Below, piece by piece: positions 54,023-61,783 of a stretch of DNA of 64,000 nucleotides; positions within the stretch are counted from its first letter, which is position 1; every line of letters starts with the position of its first letter. The translations under genes were made by a program, and so were the position numbers. The notes under the pieces are model-generated. The model was not told where the DNA came from. It searched no databases and worked only from the letters and a program-made list of their open reading frames with translations. The stretch is taken from contig CAJUPI010000010.1 of NCBI GenBank assembly GCA_910588125.1, positions 8,894 through 72,893 on the forward strand, read 5' to 3'. This DNA is from an uncultured Lachnospiraceae bacterium. Lineage in GTDB: Bacteria > Bacillota > Clostridia > Lachnospirales > Lachnospiraceae.

Positions 54023-55561
54023 TTACTCTTCGTTTTGCAGATTTTTACGATATTCCTTAGGGCTGATCCCGACATATTTTTTAAATTTGATGTAGAAATA
54101 ATCAATGCTCCCATATCCCACCCGCTCTGATATCTGATATACTTTCAGATTCGTCTCCTGTAAAAGCCGCCGGGCATTGGCAATGCGAATAATATCCAGC
54201 GAGTTGTTAAAGCTTTCTCCCATCTCCTTGCGAAATAATTTTCCCAGATAAGCACTGTTATAATTAAAATTTTTAGCAATTGTCTCCAGCTTCAAATCCT
54301 TATCATAATTCTTTTCCATATAATAGTAGACTCTTCGGATAATATTTCCTGCCCCGCCAGTGCCTATCTCCCGGCTTAAGTCTGTCATTATGCCTTCAAA
54401 ATATTCCAGTAATACCTTCATATCCTCTGCTTCCATCAGCCGGCGAATCAATGGCTGCATCTTCTCGTCAGATAACGCATCCGAGGTATATTTCTTTCCC
54501 AGACGCATCTGAAGCTGCATCAGCTCCTGAATCAAAAGCATTTTGATCTCTGCACTTTTCAGCATATGCCAGGCGCAATAATCCCGAAACATTCCCATGG
54601 CCCGCCGGATTCCTTCTTCCTCGCCCACTTCAATCAACATTTCCAGATATTCTACCGAAACCGCTTCTCGTCTCTCCTCCAAATTGCAGATCAGATCAAT
54701 GGTCAGGACATCTTCCTCTCCAAAAATAAACGATTGATCCAGCAGATAACGGGCACTCTCATAAGAACAAATCAATTCCCGCCAATGATGTACATTATTG
54801 CCGATCGCAATCCGAAAGCCGGAACCATAATAACCTGCCAATCGTTTATTCCTCTTTTCCATGCGGCTTTTCCACTGTTTATAGGTAACGCCTTTCCCTA
54901 CCAGAACTGCGATCCCTATCATAGCGAAACTCCCTATACAGGCAGCATCCCCTGCTGTCAAATTGTTCAGCTTCTCCTGAAATTTTCTGTCTTCTTTGTC
55001 TTCATTCGCATCACTGTCTTGGCACACAGCCACACAAAAGCAATTTCCTTCCACAGGCAGCTGATAAAGCTCAATCTCTCTTTTGAGATTTTCCGGAGAG
55101 TCTTCATTAAGAACCACCCGCCGCAAGAGTTCTTGCCTGGCTTTATCTTCGTTTTGTCCATGATAGCTTTTGAGATAAGCCTCTGACTCCAATTTTTTGT
55201 GAATCTGGCGTACATACCGAAGAAGCTCATCCTCATCAATGGGCTTTAAAAGATAACCTTCCACTCCCATGGAAATAGCCGTCTTGGCGTATTCAAATTC
55301 AGAATAGCCGGTCAAAATGATAAAATGTCCTGCAAATCCCTGTTCCTTTGCCTTCTGGATCACTTCAAGTCCGGAATAGCCTGGCATTTTGATATCAATC
55401 AATACCAGATCCGGCTTATATTGCAAAATCATGGCAAGCCCTTCTCTGCCATCTTTTCCATTGGGTAAAAGACGATATCCTTCTGCATTCCAGTCGATGA
55501 GATCACAGATCCCTTCACGAACAATTTTTTCATCATCGATGATCATTCCGGTAAATTCCAT
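54023..55561 (-). CDS. YesN-type response regulator of the GH5/GH42 cluster
   Basis: 512 residues. Receiver with IDDEK, phospho-acceptor Asp in LVLIDIKMPGYSG (about 56) and YLLKPI; a long middle region; then AraC-type DNA-binding helices (IAKNFNYNSAYLGKLFRKEMG, split across the first motif, and VGYGSIDYFYIKFKKYVGISP). I start at MEFTGMI behind GGGAG; a GTG three codons earlier overlaps that site. It heads the cluster that runs to the kinase at 39068, its probable partner. Confidence 0.9.
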   Translation of the reverse strand: MEFTGMIIDDEKIVREGICDLIDWNAEGYRLLPNGKDGREGLAMILQYKPDLVLIDIKMPGYSGLEVIQKAKEQGFAGHFIILTGYSEFEYAKTAISMGVEGYLLKPIDEDELLRYVRQIHKKLESEAYLKSYHGQNEDKARQELLRRVVLNEDSPENLKREIELYQLPVEGNCFCVAVCQDSDANEDKEDRKFQEKLNNLTAGDAACIGSFAMIGIAVLVGKGVTYKQWKSRMEKRNKRLAGYYGSGFRIAIGNNVHHWRELICSYESARYLLDQSFIFGEEDVLTIDLICNLEERREAVSVEYLEMLIEVGEEEGIRRAMGMFRDYCAWHMLKSAEIKMLLIQELMQLQMRLGKKYTSDALSDEKMQPLIRRLMEAEDMKVLLEYFEGIMTDLSREIGTGGAGNIIRRVYYYMEKNYDKDLKLETIAKNFNYNSAYLGKLFRKEMGESFNNSLDIIRIANARRLLQETNLKVYQISERVGYGSIDYFYIKFKKYVGISPKEYRKNLQNEE

Positions 55562-55642
55562 CTGTTCCACTCCCTGTTTTGTATATGCTGCTTTGCCATT
55601 TATCAGCTGGCCTCTTTTGCACGACTCATTGCCTGTGTGGAC

Positions 55643-55648
55643 ATTATA
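55643..55648 (-). promoter_or_regulatory. -10 element for the YesN regulator gene
   Basis: A perfect TATAAT on minus about 80 nt upstream of the start; the -35 position reads TTTTTT, a poor match. It lies in the 174-nt gap after cobS, which has no clear terminator. Confidence 0.45.
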
Positions 55649-55735
55649 CCCTTTAATCCGGTAGAAAAAAACCGTAAAAATCAGAGTTCTTATCTCTTAT
55701 TTTATTGTCGTAAAACTGCTTTCCCGACATCCGAA

Positions 55736-56566
55736 TCAGCACGCCAGTGCCAGTGCCCCCAACATTCCCAGCTCACAAAGCTGCAGAAAGTATCCTGCCA
55801 GATCTCCGGTAATCCCGCCAAATTCCTTTAGTGCCATCTGATGATACCAGATAAATATAACGATTGCCACAGACACAGTGAGCAATCCAGCCAGCCAGCC
55901 TCCTGTATGGAACAAAAAAATCACGGCGGCTATTCCCCAAGCAGCCATCGATATCTGTACTGCCCGTTTTTGCGCCTCTCTTGCAAATGTACTGGCAAGC
56001 CCCTCTGCTCTCGCTTTTGGCCATGAGACCACCGACCAGCCGCTTAAAGCCCGCTCCAGCACATAAATTCCTGCCACCGCCGGAAATGCTCCTTCACTCA
56101 ATTCGCTAAATACTGCCAAATATAACAGAAGATAAACGCCGCAGCCCAAAACAGCAAACGCTCCTGTATGTGGATCTTTCATAATTTCCAGCTTTCTTAT
56201 GGCTGTCTGGCAGGAGCTGCGGGCATCCACTACATCCAGAAATCCATCCATATGAATCCCTCCTGTAAGAAGCAAAGGAAGGCACACGCCAAGGCAGGCA
56301 TAAGCAATCCCTCCTATTGCGGCTCTTCGAGCCAGCCAGCAAACCACCGCCACCACCGCACCAATCACCGCCCCGAGCAGCGGAAAAAAACAAAGTGCAT
56401 ATTTCATTCCCCCGGCGGTCCACTCTACCTGTGGAACCGGAATCCGTGAATACATGGCAAATGCAATCATCAGGCTTTCGTAAACGGTTCTGCTTTTATT
56501 CCTGTCCTTCTTCTCACTGTCCATACACTTATATTCTTCCTGCCTTTCTGCACCGTATCCTGTCAC
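55736..56566 (-). CDS. cobS: Adenosylcobinamide-GDP ribazoletransferase (cobalamin synthase) CobS
   Basis: Membrane enzyme joining adenosylcobinamide-GDP to alpha-ribazole (phosphate). Hydrophobic throughout, with AFAMYSRIPVP near the N-terminus, LTGGIHMDGFLDVVDA, MKDPHTGAFAVLG and the C-terminal FGGITGDLAGYFLQLCEL, all CobS signatures. A GTG at 56566 overlaps the cobU stop (GTGA); an ATG at 56524 (MDSEKK) is the other start option, with AGGAAG 13 nt upstream. Last gene of the cbiD-cobS operon. Confidence 0.93.
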   Translation of the reverse strand: MTGYGAERQEEYKCMDSEKKDRNKSRTVYESLMIAFAMYSRIPVPQVEWTAGGMKYALCFFPLLGAVIGAVVAVVCWLARRAAIGGIAYACLGVCLPLLLTGGIHMDGFLDVVDARSSCQTAIRKLEIMKDPHTGAFAVLGCGVYLLLYLAVFSELSEGAFPAVAGIYVLERALSGWSVVSWPKARAEGLASTFAREAQKRAVQISMAAWGIAAVIFLFHTGGWLAGLLTVSVAIVIFIWYHQMALKEFGGITGDLAGYFLQLCELGMLGALALAC

Positions 56567-57144
56567 CAGGAACCATCGCCTGCCGGCTTCACCGATATGG
56601 CAATCCCATAAACCACTTCCGTCACCCGATCCGCCATAGCCGCCAATTCCCGGTTCATTCGTCCCAACAACCGGATATAGCGCATCGTCTCCGCTTCATA
56701 AAAGCAGCCATCCGAAAACACTTCATTAGTAACCACAATCACAGTCCCGGCACAATCCTGTAAATGCCGGACTCCCCTTTGAATCCGCCCTGCAATCTCC
56801 TCATCCGTTCCCCCCGCTTCAAACAGCTCATTCGCCACCAGGTTGGACATACATTCTAATAAAACCACCGTGTTTTCCCAAAGCTCTGCCCCGGATACTC
56901 CTGGTTCTGTTTCCAGAGTTCTTCCCGGCAGCATCACGTTTTCCAGATTGCGATATACTTCCATGGTAAAAAATCCCTTGCCCATACGCTGCTGCCGGTG
57001 CCTGGCCACCCGTGCCCGTCCCTCCTCGCCCCAGGGCCGCATTGTAGCCAGGTAATAACGCAACCTGCCTTTGGCCTCCACTGCCATCTGCTCCCCATAA
57101 GCTGACTTCCCACTGGCACTGCCCCCGGTAATTAAATGGATCAT
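56563..57144 (-). CDS. cobU: Adenosylcobinamide kinase / guanylyltransferase CobU
   Basis: Cytoplasmic bifunctional enzyme that phosphorylates adenosylcobinamide and transfers GMP. 193 residues, complete. P-loop GGSASGKSAYGE at 7-18, TMRPWGEEGRARVARH (guanylylation region with His), LLECMSNLVANELFE, VTNEVFSDGCFYEAET and LGRMNRELAAMADRV. The ATG at 57144 overlaps the cbiT stop (ATGA), behind GGGGGT. A shorter CobU-like protein is at 21504; this copy keeps the full set of motifs. Confidence 0.93.
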   Translation of the reverse strand: MIHLITGGSASGKSAYGEQMAVEAKGRLRYYLATMRPWGEEGRARVARHRQQRMGKGFFTMEVYRNLENVMLPGRTLETEPGVSGAELWENTVVLLECMSNLVANELFEAGGTDEEIAGRIQRGVRHLQDCAGTVIVVTNEVFSDGCFYEAETMRYIRLLGRMNRELAAMADRVTEVVYGIAISVKPAGDGSW

Positions 57145-57701
57145 TTCATACCCCCGGATATCGTAATAATATATACGGGGTTCTGGCCTTGCATCAGATG
57201 ATAATTCCCCAGCTTTTCGGCTCTTGCCACCTGCACGCTGACAATCTCCGCTTCCAGTTCTCGGCGTCGAAGATATTCTCCCACTTCTGTCAATGTCTCC
57301 AGGGCAATGACCGTCAATACCACCCGTACCTGGGGATTGCAATCCCGTACCTGATCCAATATCTTCGCCAGCTCTCCCCCGCTGCCTCCGATAAAAACCC
57401 GATCCGGTATTGGAAGTCCCGCCAGAGCCTTTGGTGCACGGCCTTCAACCACTGTCAGATTCTTTGCTCCCAGTGCCGCCTGATTCCGGCGAATCAGCTC
57501 GCACCCCTCTTCCTTCTGTTCAATGGCATAGACATGGCCCTGTCTTGCCGTCAGCGCCGCCTCGACTGCCACCGAGCCGGTCCCCGCTCCGATATCATAA
57601 AGAATGCTGTCTGCCTGCAGCTCCAGCTTGGCAATGACAATCGCCCGAATCTCACTTTTCGTCATCGGGATTTTGCCGCGAATAAAGTGTTTATCCTCCA
57701 T
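57141..57701 (-). CDS. cbiT: Cobalt-precorrin-6B C15-methyltransferase (decarboxylating) CbiT
   Basis: SAM-dependent enzyme that methylates C15 and removes the C12 acetate carboxyl. 186 residues. HFIRGKIPMTKSEIR at the N-terminus is the CbiT signature, followed by the SAM loop LYDIGAGTGSVAVEAAL, VYAIEQKEEG and DRVFIGGSGGEL. ATG at 57701 behind AGGAGGAG, overlapping the end of the cbiJ-cbiE fusion by 11 nt. Being next to the CbiE domain fits, since CbiE and CbiT act on the same intermediate and are fused as CobL elsewhere. Confidence 0.93.
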   Translation of the reverse strand: MEDKHFIRGKIPMTKSEIRAIVIAKLELQADSILYDIGAGTGSVAVEAALTARQGHVYAIEQKEEGCELIRRNQAALGAKNLTVVEGRAPKALAGLPIPDRVFIGGSGGELAKILDQVRDCNPQVRVVLTVIALETLTEVGEYLRRRELEAEIVSVQVARAEKLGNYHLMQGQNPVYIITISGGMK

Positions 57702-59241
57702 CTCCGCTCCTCCTGAAATCCTGATCTGCATTTATAAGCTCTCTCATTTCCGGATTCTCCTGAAAAGCATCGGGATGCTCCAGAATCACCGCCGCCAGAG
57801 AATCCGATTCCTGTCCACAAAGCTCTCGTGCCCGCGCTGTCAATATTCTTTCCTCCGGATAGCCCAGCTGAATCCCTGCTGATACCCAAGCATCGCCTAA
57901 CCCGGATTGCGCCAGCCTTCTGCACAAGCTCCCCAGATTTTCCTTCCCTCCCAGCAGCAAAAATATGCTCCGATATTCCAGCAGCAGCTTCTCCACTTCA
58001 CAGTCCCTGCCATGGATGCTGGCCGGATAGATGCGCTCCCAGGATTTTCCCAGCCGTGAACAGAGACAAGATAATGTGGAAATTCCCGGAAAGATACGAA
58101 CCCGGATTCCCGGCCTGGTATTTTCATCCTTTTTTGCCAACGCCCTCAGCAGCGAACTGCAGCCGCTGTAAAACCCTGTATCCCCGGAATATACTACCGC
58201 AATCCGGGAAAATTCCGGGTGCCCTTCCAGCCAGCTTCGTATCTCTTCTCCCAGATAGAGTATCTCTCTTGGCTTTCCCTCCACCCATTTCGCCACATCT
58301 GCCAATAGCCGGGATGCCCCCAGTACGATCTCACACTGCTGCAGTGCTGCCAGCGCTTCCTGTGTCAGCTGGCTCCCACCGCCCATACCTGTGCCGATCA
58401 AAAATACCTGCTGACCGGATTTTATCAGACAGCTTTTCCCCAATCGCCCTTCTTTATCCTTCGCCAACCGCCGCAGCTCCTCTCTGGCCTGCTTTGCCGA
58501 GATTCCCTGTTCTTTCTCCGGCCTCTGAATCACAATCGTAGAAACACCGCAGGTTTCCGCCGCCCTGAGCTTTTCCCAAAATCCCCCCTGGCTGCCTGAC
58601 TCCTTCGTCACCAGCCATTTCGCGCCGACAGCACGGAGCATGGCTATATTCATCTCCTCTGAAAACGGCCCCTGCATGGCTATCAGCTGCCTGCCAGACA
58701 ACCCCAGCTTCTCGCAGCCTGCCAGTATCTGGCTGTCCGGCAGTACTCTGGCAAAAATACGCTCCCTGTCATCCAATGCCGTTATAAATGCTGCCAATTC
58801 CTTGCTGCCGGTAGTCAAAAATACCGGCCCGTCGTCTCCGGCCAAAATCTCTGCTGCCTCCCATGCACTATGCACCCGGAAAACCGGACACTTTGTTTGC
58901 TCCCCCTGTGCTTCTGTCCCCTCCTCTTTTCTCAGCACCCGCAGGCAGCGGACTTCGGCCCGCCGGCATGCTTCCCGGATCTGCCCGGTTGCAGCCGCTG
59001 CATGAGGATGCGTGGCATCCAATACCAGTTGCGGCTGAACCTTCTGAAGCAGCCGGAATATCCCCTCCTCATCCAACGCCCCGCAGCGCACCGAAAAATC
59101 CGCCGTCTTCCCCGCCGTCTTTTTTCCGTATTCCGAGACCACACTGAGCAGAACCGGGATCTTCATCGACGCCGCATATACTGCCAGCTCCCGGCCCTCT
59201 GTCGTCCCTCCAAAAATTATCACTTCTGCCATCCTGTCCAT
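57691..59241 (-). CDS. Fusion of cobalt-precorrin-6A reductase (CbiJ) and cobalt-precorrin C5-methyltransferase (CbiE)
   Basis: About 516 residues. The N-terminal 250 are CbiJ/CobK: VIIFGGTTEGREL, VLDATHPHAAAATGQIREACR, FLTTGSKELAAF and KWLVTKESGSQGGFWEK. The C-terminal 215 are CbiE: VFLIGTGMGGGSQLTQEAL, VVYSGDTGFYSG, IFPGISTLSCLCSRLG and LGYPEERI. A basic linker near 255-285 joins them. The reductase acts just before the methylation in the pathway. Start at ATG 59241 or 59232; the longer in-frame extension overlaps cbiG and has no support. Overlaps cbiG by about 20 nt. Confidence 0.9.
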   Translation of the reverse strand: MDRMAEVIIFGGTTEGRELAVYAASMKIPVLLSVVSEYGKKTAGKTADFSVRCGALDEEGIFRLLQKVQPQLVLDATHPHAAAATGQIREACRRAEVRCLRVLRKEEGTEAQGEQTKCPVFRVHSAWEAAEILAGDDGPVFLTTGSKELAAFITALDDRERIFARVLPDSQILAGCEKLGLSGRQLIAMQGPFSEEMNIAMLRAVGAKWLVTKESGSQGGFWEKLRAAETCGVSTIVIQRPEKEQGISAKQAREELRRLAKDKEGRLGKSCLIKSGQQVFLIGTGMGGGSQLTQEALAALQQCEIVLGASRLLADVAKWVEGKPREILYLGEEIRSWLEGHPEFSRIAVVYSGDTGFYSGCSSLLRALAKKDENTRPGIRVRIFPGISTLSCLCSRLGKSWERIYPASIHGRDCEVEKLLLEYRSIFLLLGGKENLGSLCRRLAQSGLGDAWVSAGIQLGYPEERILTARARELCGQESDSLAAVILEHPDAFQENPEMRELINADQDFRRSGDGG

Positions 59242-60341
59242 TCCCCTCTTCTCCTGCATGCTCCCGAACCCCATTCTGCCAGCGCTACCGCCACCGTCAC
59301 TCCGTTTTCCGCCTTCTTTCTGACTAAAAGTCTTCCCCCTGCTCCCGCTCCGGCCAACGCCGCCCGTTCGCATACATTCCCGGTCCCTGTCACCTGCCGG
59401 ACAAAAGCAGATTCCTCCACGGATTCCTGAATCTGTTCCAGCTGTTTTGCCGAAAATGTGACAAAAGGCACATCCCATTCTTTGGCCAGCCGGCAGATTC
59501 CTTCCTCATCCCTTTTTCGTTCAATGCTGGCCAGGGCGCTTATTGCGCACCGCTCCAGCCTTGCCTCCTTTAAAATCCGACTGGCCATTTCCTCAATCTG
59601 TTCTTTTGCCATTCCCCGCCGGCAGCCGATCCCCAGGATCAATAGCCGGGGCAAAAGCCGCAAAAGCCGCCCTTCCGCCGCCAGATTTTTCAACAAATCC
59701 TCTTGCGAATCCGGCTGTGTCCTCACGGTCAGCCATACATTTTGCTCGCCGGCCAGACCATAAAAGCAGCCAGCCGGTAACGGCTCTGACAGGGGAAAAT
59801 CGCTGAAAAACCCCACCGGTTTCTCCTCCAGCAAAGCCGCCGCCACCTGTTTGGCCTGCCTACGGTCCCCGATTCGCAGCCCCCTCTTTGTTGCCCAGAC
59901 ATCGATTGCCAGCTTCCCGTTTACATCTGTCGCTGTGGTAATCACCGGCTGTGCACCACAGATCCCTGCCACCATCCGGGTCAGTTCATTGGCTCCCCCC
60001 ACATGGCCTGACAGCAGAGAGACCGCATAATGCCCCGCATCATCCATCACCACTACCGCCGGGTCAGCCAGCTTGTCATACAAAAAAGGAGCCACTGCCC
60101 GCACAGCAATTCCCACCGCCCCGATATAAATCAATCCGTCCACCTGTGAAAAATGTCTTCCTGTCCATTCTCTCACGGATTCTGTCACTGGATAAAGCCC
60201 TGATTGCCGGACTCCCGCCCCGGCAAAAAAACGAGGCTGTACATATCCCTCACAAATAACTCCGGATTTTTGAAAATGTTCTACCAGCCGCCGGCACCAC
60301 CCGGCCCCGGCTCCGGTAAAACTGATCACTGCCAGCTTCAT
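59220..60341 (-). CDS. cbiG: Cobalt-precorrin-5A hydrolase CbiG
   Basis: Opens the delta-lactone of cobalt-precorrin-5A and releases acetaldehyde in the anaerobic pathway. 373 residues: an N-terminal domain with YIGAVGIAVRAVAPFL, a central DDAGHYAVSLLSGHVGGANELT motif typical of CbiG, and a C-terminal domain with LILGIGCRRGM and ERAALAGAGAGGRLLV. ATG at 60341 overlaps the cbiD stop (ATGA), behind GGAAAGGAAGG. Confidence 0.93.
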   Translation of the reverse strand: MKLAVISFTGAGAGWCRRLVEHFQKSGVICEGYVQPRFFAGAGVRQSGLYPVTESVREWTGRHFSQVDGLIYIGAVGIAVRAVAPFLYDKLADPAVVVMDDAGHYAVSLLSGHVGGANELTRMVAGICGAQPVITTATDVNGKLAIDVWATKRGLRIGDRRQAKQVAAALLEEKPVGFFSDFPLSEPLPAGCFYGLAGEQNVWLTVRTQPDSQEDLLKNLAAEGRLLRLLPRLLILGIGCRRGMAKEQIEEMASRILKEARLERCAISALASIERKRDEEGICRLAKEWDVPFVTFSAKQLEQIQESVEESAFVRQVTGTGNVCERAALAGAGAGGRLLVRKKAENGVTVAVALAEWGSGACRRRGEWTGWQK

Positions 60342-61621
60342 ATCCTTCCTTTCCACAGGCCCAAAAACGCTTCTGCCTGCTCCGTCTCCCCCACAACACC
60401 ATGTGCCGAAGAAAATACGATAACCTCTGCCCGGATCCGGCCCGCTGTCCACTGTGATATCTGTCTTTTTATCCGCTCAGCTGCTATATTCATAACAAGT
60501 CCTGCCAGCCCGGCTTCCTTCAGCCATCCTACTGCCTCCTCTGTAGTATTCGCCTGGCCAATCCGCCCAGCCAATTCTTTTGTCTGTATCTCCGTCAGTC
60601 CCGCTCTCCGTTCCCCTGTCTGCTTAAAGAGCCTCTGATTTTTTGCTTCGCTTAGCATTTCTTTACGCACTTCCCGCACCAGTTGCTCCATCGTCTCCAT
60701 TCGACGGTCCCCGTACCGGGAATGGGTATTTTTTACCCCTCCTGCCACCTTGACCAGCTTTCCGATATGTCCTGTCAGCAATAACTTTTCAAAGCCCTCT
60801 TCCACCGCAAATGCCACGGAATCCCCGATAAAATTACTGCATTTCACTGTTTCGCCTAACGGTATCCCCAACTCCTGCATGCAAAACATCTCTCCATAAT
60901 TGCCCGGCGTCAGCAGCAATACCCTGTCCCCGGCCACCGCCTTCATTCGGATATCCAGACGAATCGTTTCTAAAAGGGCCTGTTCGCTCATCGGCTCTAC
61001 GATCCCGGTAGTCCCCAGAACCGAGATCCCGCCCCGAATTCCTAACCGCGGATTAAATGTCTTTTCCGCCAGATGAATGCCTTCCGGAATAGCAATCTGA
61101 ACCTCCAGCTTTCCTTCATATGCCATATCTCTTCGCACATCCTCTACAGCAGCCAGAATCACTCTCCGCGGCACCGGATTGATCGCATAGCTGCCCACTG
61201 GACAAGACAGCCCTGCCCGCCCGGCAATGCCGATTCCCGCCCCGCCATTCAGATAAAGCCCTGGATATTCTGATAACCAATATCCCGCTCCCTGAGAGCA
61301 AAGCTCCTCAAACCGCTTTTCCGAAACCGGAGATACCCTGGCATATATCCACACGCCATCTGTCACATCCGGGTCGTCCCCGGCATCCTTTTTTACGCGG
61401 CACCAGCCGTTTTTCTCCCTTACCCCCTCCAAAGTCTTCCCATACTCTGGACAAAAATCCGCCACCGCACCATTTCCCAGACGAACCCTTATCTGGCCTG
61501 GCAGCCTGCTGGCCTTCTTTTGAAAGTCAGTCATTTGATGAAACAAGAAAATAGCTGCAGCCATGGCCGCAGCCGATGCACAGCTCCCCGTAGTATATCC
61601 ACTCCGCAGCTGTTTTTCCAT
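60338..61621 (-). CDS. cbiD: Cobalt-precorrin-5B C1-methyltransferase CbiD
   Basis: Methylates C1 in the anaerobic corrin pathway. 427 residues, about 60 longer than many CbiD proteins. LRSGYTTGSCASAAAMAAA at 5-23 is diagnostic, followed by KDAGDDPDVTDG, GGAGIGIAGRAGL, INPVPRR, GGISVLGTTGIVEPMS and LTGHIGKLVKVAGGVKNTHS. First gene of a tight operon with cbiG, cbiJE, cbiT, cobU and cobS, in which every junction overlaps. No riboswitch fits in its leader of about 30 nt. Confidence 0.95.
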   Translation of the reverse strand: MEKQLRSGYTTGSCASAAAMAAAIFLFHQMTDFQKKASRLPGQIRVRLGNGAVADFCPEYGKTLEGVREKNGWCRVKKDAGDDPDVTDGVWIYARVSPVSEKRFEELCSQGAGYWLSEYPGLYLNGGAGIGIAGRAGLSCPVGSYAINPVPRRVILAAVEDVRRDMAYEGKLEVQIAIPEGIHLAEKTFNPRLGIRGGISVLGTTGIVEPMSEQALLETIRLDIRMKAVAGDRVLLLTPGNYGEMFCMQELGIPLGETVKCSNFIGDSVAFAVEEGFEKLLLTGHIGKLVKVAGGVKNTHSRYGDRRMETMEQLVREVRKEMLSEAKNQRLFKQTGERRAGLTEIQTKELAGRIGQANTTEEAVGWLKEAGLAGLVMNIAAERIKRQISQWTAGRIRAEVIVFSSAHGVVGETEQAEAFLGLWKGRI

Positions 61622-61656
61622 CCTTCTTTTCCCCCGACTTCTTTTGCGATATCTTC

Positions 61657-61685
61657 ATCTTATCACAGCCATTCTTTCTTTTCAA
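61657..61685 (-). promoter_or_regulatory. Promoter for the cbiD-cobS operon
   Basis: On minus, TTGAAA (61680-61685, 5/6), 17 nt and TAAGAT (61657-61662, 4/6), preceded by TGTGA. Predicted leader is about 30 nt, too short for a cobalamin riboswitch. Confidence 0.55.
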
Positions 61686-61727
61686 TATCTTCGGGATATT
61701 CGTGCTCTCGCTCTTGTCCACAACAGC

Positions 61728-61760
61728 CAAAAGACTCCCGCATCATCTCTGATGCGGGAG
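61728..61760 (-). terminator. Terminator after pyruvate:ferredoxin oxidoreductase
   Basis: CTCCCGCATCA and TGATGCGGGAG pair perfectly (11 bp) around a 4-nt loop; on minus TCTTTTGG follows. It starts 24 nt past the stop codon. Confidence 0.85.
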
Positions 61761-61783
61761 CCTTTCTCTAATATCCTTACTTC

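Noticed and set aside
57145..57342. 66-codon N-terminal extension of CobU
   Set aside because: It overlaps cbiT in another frame, and the ATGA junction with GGGGGT marks the true start; CobU proteins begin at the P-loop strand.
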